From SZAS-79 sp038211455 (GTDB lineage: Bacteria > Pseudomonadota > Gammaproteobacteria > Burkholderiales > SG8-39): 7,836 nucleotides of DNA. The notes under the pieces were generated by a model. That model saw only the letters and a list, made by a program, of their open reading frames with translations, was not told the origin of the DNA and did not search any database. Position numbers and translations under genes: made by a program. The stretch is taken from contig JBBQVP010000192.1 in the NCBI GenBank assembly GCA_038211455.1, positions 1 through 7,836 on the forward strand. The letters are read 5' to 3'. Shown piece after piece: positions 1 to 6,254 of this stretch; position 1 is the first letter of the stretch, and each line of letters opens with the position of its first letter.

Positions 1-120
1 TTCGACCTCTCGCCCAATACCTGGCAGATGACGCTCGGCGCATCGCTGCTGGTGGTGATCGTGTTCCTGCCCAACGGCGTGTGGTCGCTGTTCGGAAAGC
101 GCATGCGCAAGGCGGCCTGA
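1..120 (+). CDS. livM: Branched-chain amino acid-type ABC transporter permease, C-terminal end (partial)
   Basis: Only the last 39 codons and the TGA stop are in the window; the gene starts upstream. The translated tail has a hydrophobic stretch (LGASLLVVIVFLPNGVWSLF) followed by a short basic end (GKRMRKAA). This is how LivM-family permeases usually finish: last membrane helix, a 'P-x-G' turn, then a positively charged cytoplasmic tail. The family forms one half of the inner-membrane channel of LivKHMGF importers for branched-chain amino acids, amides and various organic acids. The assignment to LivM rather than LivH rests on this tail and on livG starting one base after the stop, which is the usual order. 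The fragment is too short to say anything about substrate. Confidence 0.8.
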   Translation, partial: FDLSPNTWQMTLGASLLVVIVFLPNGVWSLFGKRMRKAA

Positions 121-121
121 G

Positions 122-940
122 ATGGCAGTCATCCTGGATGCGCGCAGCCTGCAGAAGACCTTCGGCGCGGTAGTCGCGGCCAACAATATCAACGTCGCCA
201 TCGAGAAGGATTCTGTCGTCGGCCTGATCGGCACCAACGGCGCGGGCAAGACCACCTTCATCAACATGATCACCGGCTACCTCAAGCCCGACACCGGCAG
301 CATCCATTTCGACGGCCGCGACATCACGCACCTTGAGCCGCGCGACATCACGCGGCTGCGCATTTGCCGCTCGTTCCAGATCCCCCAGCTCTACCACTCG
401 CTGACGGTGCACGAGAACATGATGGCGGCGCTGGGCGTGATCCTGCACAACGCGGGGCGCGGCGGGTTCTTCTCGCGCGGCCGGCCGATGGTTCCCGGCC
501 ATGACGCCAGCGCCGAAGAGGTGGCCGAGCGCACGCTGGAGCGCTTCGGCCTCACCTCCTACCGCGACCAGAACGCGCAGGGGCTTCCCGGTGGAGTGCG
601 CAAGCTCCTGGACATCGCGCTGACGATCGTCGCCAAGCCGAAAATACTTCTCCTGGATGAGCCGACCAGCGGCGTGTCGGCCGACGAAAAATTCGGCATC
701 GTCGAGATGGTCCTCAAGGTGGCGAAGGACGAAGGCGCCACGGTGCTGTTTGTCGAGCACGACATGGAGATCGTCAACCGTTTCGCCGAGCGCGTGCTGG
801 CCTTCTACGACGGACGCATCATCGCCGACGCGCCGCCCGCGATCGCATTGAACGACCCGGAGGTGAAGCGCTACGTGGTCGGGGGCTCGCTCGAGCACCT
901 GGACGAAATCTCCCGGCCGCCGGGCGCTGCAGATGCTTGA
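122..940 (+). CDS. livG: ABC transporter ATP-binding protein, LivG type
   Basis: This is one of the two cytoplasmic ATPases that power a Liv-type importer. It has 272 residues, slightly longer than the usual 250-260. Visible motifs are Walker A GTNGAGKTT (37-45, with Thr where Pro is usual), Q-loop Gln86, a signature region LPGGV (155-159), Walker B ILLLDEP (175-181), and the H-loop His213 in VEHDME. The residue 105-130 stretch carries the extra loop typical of LivG. The signature departs from LSGGQ, although LivG proteins are often loose here (E. coli LivG has LAYGD). The ATG lies one base after the livM stop, with a modest AAGG at 109-112. The 3' end overlaps livF by 8 nt. Sharing an operon with acid- and CoA-processing enzymes suggests the cargo is their substrate (inference). 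Confidence 0.95.
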   Translation: MAVILDARSLQKTFGAVVAANNINVAIEKDSVVGLIGTNGAGKTTFINMITGYLKPDTGSIHFDGRDITHLEPRDITRLRICRSFQIPQLYHSLTVHENMMAALGVILHNAGRGGFFSRGRPMVPGHDASAEEVAERTLERFGLTSYRDQNAQGLPGGVRKLLDIALTIVAKPKILLLDEPTSGVSADEKFGIVEMVLKVAKDEGATVLFVEHDMEIVNRFAERVLAFYDGRIIADAPPAIALNDPEVKRYVVGGSLEHLDEISRPPGAADA

Positions 941-1580
941 GATCCGTAACCTCGATGTCGCGATCCAGTCGGTGCAGATCCTGCGCGACGTGACGCTCGA
1001 CCTCCCCACCGGCAGCATGGCCGGCCTGATCGGCCGCAACGGCGCAGGCAAGACAACCCTGATGAAAAGCATCATGGGGCTGCTCAAAGTGCGCGGCGGC
1101 ACGATCCGTTTCGACGGCGCGGACCTGATCGCGCAGCCCACCCATGCGCGCACCAGCCTCGGCATCGGCTACATGCCCGAGGACCGCCGCCTGATCCCCG
1201 ACCTGACGGTGGAGGAGAACGTCCTCGTCCCGGCCTGGGCCGCGAAACTGCCCGACGCGCAGGCGCGGCTCGAAAAAGTCTACGCGCTGATCCCCGAAGT
1301 GCGCGAGTTCGCGCCGCGCAAGGGCCTGCAGCTTTCCGGTGGACAGCAGAAACTCGCGGCACTCGGGCGCGCGCTGATGTGCGGCACCAAGCTGCTGCTG
1401 CTGGACGAGCCGTTCGAAGGCGTCGCCCCGGCGCTGGCGCAGCGCCTGGTCGAGGTCGTGGCAGACCTCAAGCGCGCCGGCATGTCGGTGATCATGTCCG
1501 AATCGGACCTGCAGCATTCCGAGCGCATGGTCGACCGCATCATCGTGATCGACCGGGGTGCCGTCATCGTAAAGGACTGA
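933..1580 (+). CDS. livF: ABC transporter ATP-binding protein, LivF type
   Basis: This is the second ATPase of the importer, expected to pair with LivG beneath the LivH/LivM channel. It has 215 residues, a little short for LivF (about 230-240), yet all core motifs are present: Walker A GRNGAGKTT (34-42), signature LSGGQQ (134-139) and Walker B LLLLDEP (154-160) followed by the LivF-like FEGVAP. The MPEDRR block (81-86) matches the usual LivF MPExR motif. At the H-loop, where LivF commonly reads VEQN, this protein has MSESD with Ser191, so the switch residue is neither His nor Gln. The ATG at 933 gives the normal N-terminus (MLEIRNLDVA). It overlaps livG by 8 nt and has no clear ribosome binding site, which points to translational coupling. 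Confidence 0.94.
   Translation: MLEIRNLDVAIQSVQILRDVTLDLPTGSMAGLIGRNGAGKTTLMKSIMGLLKVRGGTIRFDGADLIAQPTHARTSLGIGYMPEDRRLIPDLTVEENVLVPAWAAKLPDAQARLEKVYALIPEVREFAPRKGLQLSGGQQKLAALGRALMCGTKLLLLDEPFEGVAPALAQRLVEVVADLKRAGMSVIMSESDLQHSERMVDRIIVIDRGAVIVKD
1571..1576 (+). promoter_or_regulatory. Shine-Dalgarno sequence for the MR/MLE gene
   Basis: AAAGGA lies inside the last codons of livF, 7 nt before the ATG at 1584. It supports that start and suggests that the first enzyme gene can be initiated on its own rather than only by coupling. Confidence 0.6.
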
Positions 1581-1583
1581 GAC

Positions 1584-2816
1584 ATGGACACGAACACCAA
1601 AGTAACGTCGCGCGTCACCCGCATCGAGACGCTGAGCTGCGATGCGGGCTGGCGGCACTACCACTTCGTGAAACTGTCGACCGATGACGGCATCGTCGGC
1701 TGGAGCGAGTTCGATGAGGGCTTCGGTGCGCCGGGTGTCGAGGCGGCGATCCACAAGCTGGGCGAACGCGTGCTCGGCCTGCCGGTGGGCGCCCACGAGC
1801 GTATCTACGCCGAACTCTATGCGGTCACCCGTCCGGCCGCGGGCGGCGTGGTTGCACTGGCGATGGGCGCGATCGAAAACGCGCTGCTGGATGCCAAGGC
1901 CAAGGCCCTCGGCGTGCCGTGCTACGAACTGCTCGGCGGCAAGGTGCGCGACCGGGTGCGCGTCTACTGGTCGCACTGCGCGACCTGGCGGATAAACCAT
2001 CCGACTTATTTCAAGCCGGCGATCACCGACCTTGACGGCGTGGTGTCGCTGGGGCGGGAGGTGCGCGAAAAAGGGTTCACCGCCTGCAAGACCAACATCT
2101 TCACCTACGACCAGAACAAAAAGAACCCGAAGGGCTGGCGTCCTGGCTTCGGGGTGCCGAACTTCCCCGAACTGAACGTCGACCGGCATGTGCTACGGAA
2201 CCTGCGCATGCACCTCGAGGCGCTGCGCGACGGCATCGGACCGGACGTGGACCTGCTGCTGGATCTCAATTTCAACGCCAAGACCGAGGGCTACCTCAAG
2301 ATCCTGCGTGAAATCGCGGACCTCGACATGTTCTGGATCGAGATCGACAGCTATTCGCCCGAGGCACTGGGCACGATCCGGCGCGCGAGCCCGCACCCGA
2401 TTTCCTCGTGCGAGACGCTGCTCGGGGTACGCGAATTCCTGCCCTATTTTCGCGAGCAGGCCATGGATGTGGCGATCATCGACACACCATGGAACGGCGT
2501 CTGGCAGTCAATGAAGATCGCGACGCTTGCCGAAGCGCACGAGGTCAATGTGGCGCCACACAACTTCTACGGCCACCTGTGCACTTTCATGAACGCACAC
2601 TTCGTCGCCGCGCTGCCCAACGTTCGCATCATGGAGACCGACATCGACCGGCTCGAATGGGACCATGAACTGTTCACCCACCTGCCCGAGTACGTCGACG
2701 GCCACCTGGTGATCCCGGACCGTCCGGGCTGGGGCACCGAGCCGATCGAGGAAGCCCTGAAAGCTCACCCGCCGAAAGCCCGCGCCGGGCTGATCCATTA
2801 CGACAAGAAGGTCTGA
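1584..2816 (+). CDS. Enolase-superfamily (mandelate racemase/muconate lactonizing enzyme family) protein, substrate unknown
   Basis: A 410-residue protein with an N-terminal capping domain (about 1-130) and a (beta/alpha)7-beta barrel. Family members use Mg2+ to abstract the alpha-proton of a carboxylate, giving racemases, acid-sugar dehydratases or cycloisomerases. Readable active-site positions are Lys169 and Asn171 (CKTN, strand 2), metal ligands Asp227 (LDLN), Glu253 (WIEI) and Glu277 (SCET), an Asp300/His326 dyad (IIDTPW, APHNF) and Glu351 (IMET). Asn171 sits where mandelate racemase has its second catalytic Lys. D-galactonate dehydratase also has a KxN here, and it shares the 25-residue His-to-Glu spacing. 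About 30 extra residues (172-200, rich in N, K and P) separate strand 2 from the first metal ligand. The loss of the second Lys suggests one-base chemistry by the His/Asp dyad, such as dehydration, rather than two-base racemisation (inference). It starts 3 nt after livF. Confidence 0.9.
   Translation: MDTNTKVTSRVTRIETLSCDAGWRHYHFVKLSTDDGIVGWSEFDEGFGAPGVEAAIHKLGERVLGLPVGAHERIYAELYAVTRPAAGGVVALAMGAIENALLDAKAKALGVPCYELLGGKVRDRVRVYWSHCATWRINHPTYFKPAITDLDGVVSLGREVREKGFTACKTNIFTYDQNKKNPKGWRPGFGVPNFPELNVDRHVLRNLRMHLEALRDGIGPDVDLLLDLNFNAKTEGYLKILREIADLDMFWIEIDSYSPEALGTIRRASPHPISSCETLLGVREFLPYFREQAMDVAIIDTPWNGVWQSMKIATLAEAHEVNVAPHNFYGHLCTFMNAHFVAALPNVRIMETDIDRLEWDHELFTHLPEYVDGHLVIPDRPGWGTEPIEEALKAHPPKARAGLIHYDKKV
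2805..2811 (+). promoter_or_regulatory. Shine-Dalgarno sequence for the MmgE/PrpD gene
   Basis: AAGAAGG overlaps the final codons of the MR/MLE gene, 6 nt before the ATG at 2818. It fixes that start, which lies one base after the upstream stop (TGAGATG). Confidence 0.6.
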
Positions 2817-2817
2817 G

Positions 2818-4155
2818 ATGTACGTGGTCGAGAAGTTCGCGGCCTGGGCCGAGGGTACGCGCGGGCATCCGGTTCCTGCCGAGGCGCTGCACCACGCCAA
2901 GCGCGCCGTGATCGACTGGTACGCGGCGCTGATCCCGGGCGCCGTGGTGGCGCCGGCAACGCTGCTGGAAAGGGCGCTGGCAGAAGACCTCGACCGGGGC
3001 AGCGCGCAACTTGCGCTCGGCCGCCGCGCCTCGATGCGCGCCGCCGCGCTGATCAACGGCAGCGCGGCCCACACGGTGGAAGTGGATGACATCTTCAAGT
3101 TCGGCATCTACCACCCCGGGGCGCCGACGATTGCAGCAGCACTCGCGGTAGCGCAGTCGGTCGGCGCAAGCGGGGACGCATTCCTTCGCTCGGTGATCGT
3201 GGGTTACGAAATCTCCACCCGGATCGGCGCGGCGATGGGCCGCGCCCACTACAAGTACTGGCACAACACCGGCACCGTGGGGACCTTCGGCGCGGCGGCG
3301 GCGGGCGCGGAACTCTACGCGCTGGACGCCAAGCGCTTCGCGCACGCGCTGGCCACCTCGGCAACGTTTGCCGCAGCGCTGCAGCAGGCGTTCCGGATGG
3401 ATTCGATGTCCAAGCCCCTGCATGCGGGCCACGCGGCCGAAGCCGGCGTGCTCGCCGCGGCCGGCGCGCGCGAAGGCGTCACGGGGTCGCTCGACGTGAT
3501 CGAAGGCGAGGCAGGATTCGGCCGCGCGATGAGCGACGGGCCCGACTGGGACAAGGCACTCGCCACGCTCGGGCAGAAGCACCATGTGACGATGATGACG
3601 TTCAAGAACCACGCCTGCTGTGGTCACACTTTTGCGGCGATCGACGGCGCGCAGGAACTGCAGCGCAGGCTCGGGATAAAGGCGTCGGACATCGCGCGGA
3701 TTACGGTGGGGTCGTATCGCGCATCAAAGGAAGTCTCCGGCGTCGAGAACCCGGCCACGCCGGCCGAAGCGCGCTTCAGCCTGAAGTACGTAGTTGCCAC
3801 GGCGCTCACGCACGGCAGCGTGCGCCTCGCGGCGTTCGAGCCTGAACGCATGAACGACCCGGAAACGCGCGGCCTCATGACGAAGATCGACGCCGGGATC
3901 GATCCCGTACTCGACGCCGCCTTCCCCGCGCAGCGCGGCGCGCGGGTCGCCATCGAAACGAACGACGGGCGCAGGGAGGAATACCTGCAGGCAAACCGCA
4001 AGGGCGACCCCGAACTGCCGTTGAGCGACACGGAGCTGGAAGACAAGTACCTCGAACTCGCCGCGCCGGTGCTCGGCGATGCCCGCGCCCGCGCGCTGGT
4101 GGCGAAACTCTGGTCGCTCGAAACGATCGACAACCTATCGACCGGCCTGGCATGA
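2818..4155 (+). CDS. MmgE/PrpD-family protein (dehydratase/decarboxylase-like)
   Basis: A 445-residue cytoplasmic protein, full length for a family that includes 2-methylcitrate dehydratase (PrpD) and cis-aconitate decarboxylase. Family landmarks in order: HTVEVDD (85-91, for the usual HxLDxDD), HPGAP (99-103), WHNTGTVG (148-155), SKPLHAGHAAEAG (198-210), ACCGHTFAAIDGA (266-278) and a C-terminal FSLKYVVATALTHG segment. Lys199, His149 and His270 appear to match active-site positions known from cis-aconitate decarboxylase. The acidic residue before VDD is Glu88 rather than the common Asp. The chemistry is probably removal of water or CO2 from a di- or tricarboxylate, but family members are very often annotated beyond the evidence, so I give no substrate. 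It starts one base after the MR/MLE stop and ends in an ATGA overlap with the next gene. Confidence 0.9.
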   Translation: MYVVEKFAAWAEGTRGHPVPAEALHHAKRAVIDWYAALIPGAVVAPATLLERALAEDLDRGSAQLALGRRASMRAAALINGSAAHTVEVDDIFKFGIYHPGAPTIAAALAVAQSVGASGDAFLRSVIVGYEISTRIGAAMGRAHYKYWHNTGTVGTFGAAAAGAELYALDAKRFAHALATSATFAAALQQAFRMDSMSKPLHAGHAAEAGVLAAAGAREGVTGSLDVIEGEAGFGRAMSDGPDWDKALATLGQKHHVTMMTFKNHACCGHTFAAIDGAQELQRRLGIKASDIARITVGSYRASKEVSGVENPATPAEARFSLKYVVATALTHGSVRLAAFEPERMNDPETRGLMTKIDAGIDPVLDAAFPAQRGARVAIETNDGRREEYLQANRKGDPELPLSDTELEDKYLELAAPVLGDARARALVAKLWSLETIDNLSTGLA

Positions 4156-6254
4156 GCGTTCCCAGCCTCGCCGACGCGCTGTTCGCGCCGCGCGCGGTCG
4201 CCCTGTTCGGGGCCTCGGGCGATGCCACGAAGAACACGGCGCGCCCACAGCGCTTCATGAGAAAGCACGGCTACAGCGGCCGCATCCTGCCGATCAATCC
4301 TTCACGCAGCGAGATCCTCGGCGAACCGGCCTATGCAAGCCTTGCCGATGCGCCCGGAGAGATCGACCATGCCTTCATCATGGTGGCCGCGGCGCAGGTC
4401 GAGGCGGCGATCGAGCAGTGCGCGGCGCGCGGCGTGCCGGTCGCGACGATCTACAGCGACGGTTTCGCCGAGACCGGCCCGGAAGGCGCGGCGATGGAAG
4501 CGCGGTTGATTGAAAAGGCGCGCGCGCTGGGTGTGCGCGTGATCGGTCCCAATTCGATCGGTCTCGCCAATGTCAACAACGGCGCCGTCATCACGGTCAA
4601 CGCAGCCTTCGAGATAGACACGCTGATCCGCGGCGGTGCGAGCGTGGTGTCCCAGAGCGGCACCATCATCGGCACGCTGCTCTCGCGTGGCGCGGCCCGC
4701 GGGCTGGGGTTCTCCAAGCTGGTTTCGGTGGGCAACGAATCCGACCTCGGCGTGGGAGAACTGGTCGAGATCCTCGCTGCCGATGCGCAAACCAGCGTCA
4801 TCCTGCTGTTCCTCGAGACCATCCGCGACGCCGAGCGCCTCGCGCACGCGGCGCGGCGCGCATACGCGGCGGGCAAGCCGGTCGTTGCGTTCAAGCTCGG
4901 CCGCTCTGCGCTGGGCGAGGCCCTGGCGAAATCGCACACCGGTGCGCTGGCCGGCAGCGACGCTGCGGTCGATGCGTATTTCCGCGAGCACGGCATCCTG
5001 CGCGTCGACATGCTCGAAACGCTCGTCGAAATCGCGCCGCTCGTGGCGGGCCGCACGCCGCCCGCGCTGGGGCGCGCGCCCCGCGTGGCAGTGGTCACGA
5101 CGACGGGCGGCGGCGCGGCCAGCGTCGTCGACCGGCTCGGCACGCTGGGCATCGAAACCCTCACGCCGGACGCGGCGCTGATTGCGGGGCTCCGCGAAAA
5201 AGGCGTGGCGATCCGCAGCGCGCCCATCATCGACCTGACGCTCGCCGCAACGAGCGACAAGTACCGCGCGGTGCTCGAGGCCCTGCTCGCGCATCCGGAT
5301 TGCGATGCGGCGCTGGCCGTGGTCGGCTCTTCGGCGCAGTTCCACCCGCAACTCGCGGTCAAACCGATTGTTGGCGTGCCGCGCCAGGACGATTCTGGCG
5401 GCGCGATCCGCGCCAAGCCGCTGGCCGCCTTTCTCGCGCCCCACGCCGAGGCCTCGCTGCGCCTGCTGGCCGAAGCCGGGGTGCCGGGATTTCGCACTCC
5501 CGAGGCCTGCGCCGATGCGCTCGCCGCTTATTTCGCGTGGCGCGCGCCGTCGCCTGAAACGAAGCACGCCGTCATCGCCTGGCCAGCCGGCCTGCCGTTG
5601 CATGGCGCGCTCGACGAGGCGGAATCGCTGGCGCTGTTCGAGACGCTGGGCATTCCGGTGGTCGCGCGCGCGGTGACGCGCGCGCCGGACTATGCGCACG
5701 CCCTGCCTTACCCGGTCGCAGCCAAGGTGCTGTCGCGCGAGATCCTGCACAAGACCGAGGCCGGTGGCGTGGCGCTCGGGATTGCGGATCCGGTCGAATA
5801 TGCCGCGCGTGTCGCAGCGATGCTCGGGCAGGTGCGCGCGCATGCGCCCGACGCTTCGATCGACGGTGTGCTGGTGCAGTCGATGGCTGGCGGCCTGGTC
5901 GAGGCCATCGTCGGCTACCGCCACGATTCCATGGTCGGGCCGCTGGTGCTGGTCGGCATGGGCGGCCGGCTGGCCGAGATCTATCGCGACACTGCGCTGT
6001 CCTGTGCACCGGTCACCGAGACACAGGCGCTGGAGATGATCGGGCGCGTCAAGGGCTTCGCCCTGCTCACCGGCTACCGCAACCTGCCGCGCGGAGATGT
6101 CGACGCGCTGGCACGAGCGATCGTGGCGGTCTCGCGCCTTGCGCTCGTGGCAGGCCAGCCGGTCGCCGAGGCGGAAATCAATCCGCTGTTCGTCACCGCC
6201 GACGGGGTCGTTGCAGTGGACGGCCTGGTCGATTTGAAACAGGATCGCGCATGA
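4152..6254 (+). CDS. Fused NDP-forming acyl-CoA synthetase (acetate--CoA ligase family)
   Basis: A 700-residue protein with alpha and beta parts fused, the usual size for this family. It couples acid, CoA and ATP to give acyl-CoA, ADP and phosphate through phosphohistidine intermediates, and the reaction can run backwards to make ATP. Domains: CoA-binding Rossmann fold (about 1-140; GASGD 20-24, IGPNSIG 131-137), a succinyl-CoA-ligase-like domain (about 150-300; SQSGTI 167-172, SHTGALAG 261-268 with phosphohistidine candidate His262), a further ligase domain (about 305-430), and an ATP-grasp domain (about 485-700; AAKVLS with Lys525, HKTEAGGV from His533, GPLVLVGMGG 596-605, EINPLF 675-680). 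His533 matches the second histidine reported for archaeal ADP-forming synthetases. It lacks a clear ribosome binding site; the ATGA overlap with the preceding stop implies coupling. It is probably the activation step of the pathway; the acyl group is unknown. Confidence 0.93.
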   Translation: MSVPSLADALFAPRAVALFGASGDATKNTARPQRFMRKHGYSGRILPINPSRSEILGEPAYASLADAPGEIDHAFIMVAAAQVEAAIEQCAARGVPVATIYSDGFAETGPEGAAMEARLIEKARALGVRVIGPNSIGLANVNNGAVITVNAAFEIDTLIRGGASVVSQSGTIIGTLLSRGAARGLGFSKLVSVGNESDLGVGELVEILAADAQTSVILLFLETIRDAERLAHAARRAYAAGKPVVAFKLGRSALGEALAKSHTGALAGSDAAVDAYFREHGILRVDMLETLVEIAPLVAGRTPPALGRAPRVAVVTTTGGGAASVVDRLGTLGIETLTPDAALIAGLREKGVAIRSAPIIDLTLAATSDKYRAVLEALLAHPDCDAALAVVGSSAQFHPQLAVKPIVGVPRQDDSGGAIRAKPLAAFLAPHAEASLRLLAEAGVPGFRTPEACADALAAYFAWRAPSPETKHAVIAWPAGLPLHGALDEAESLALFETLGIPVVARAVTRAPDYAHALPYPVAAKVLSREILHKTEAGGVALGIADPVEYAARVAAMLGQVRAHAPDASIDGVLVQSMAGGLVEAIVGYRHDSMVGPLVLVGMGGRLAEIYRDTALSCAPVTETQALEMIGRVKGFALLTGYRNLPRGDVDALARAIVAVSRLALVAGQPVAEAEINPLFVTADGVVAVDGLVDLKQDRA
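6241..6245 (+). promoter_or_regulatory. Shine-Dalgarno sequence for the acyl-CoA dehydrogenase gene
   Basis: AGGAT lies within the last codons of the synthetase gene, 5 nt before the ATG at 6251. It supports this start together with the ATGA stop/start overlap. Confidence 0.55.

Noticed and set aside
819..2189. 456-codon minus-strand open frame opposite livF and the MR/MLE gene
   Set aside because: It is opposite two well-supported genes, spans their junction and has no recognisable motif.
2674..3627. 317-codon minus-strand open frame opposite the PrpD-family gene
   Set aside because: It reads as an Arg/Gly/Val/His-rich shadow of a plus-strand gene with intact family motifs.
5662..5684. Alternating CG-rich palindrome-like stretch that could form a hairpin or Z-DNA
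   Set aside because: It lies inside the coding frame of the synthetase (VVARAVTRAP) and follows from Ala/Arg codon use in a GC-rich genome. There is no T-run or other terminator sign.
4302..5924. 540-codon open frame on the minus strand opposite the acyl-CoA synthetase gene
   Set aside because: The translation is dominated by Arg, Ala, Gly, His and Asp with no recognisable domain. It mirrors the G/C-rich third positions of a clearly real plus-strand gene, so it is a composition artefact.
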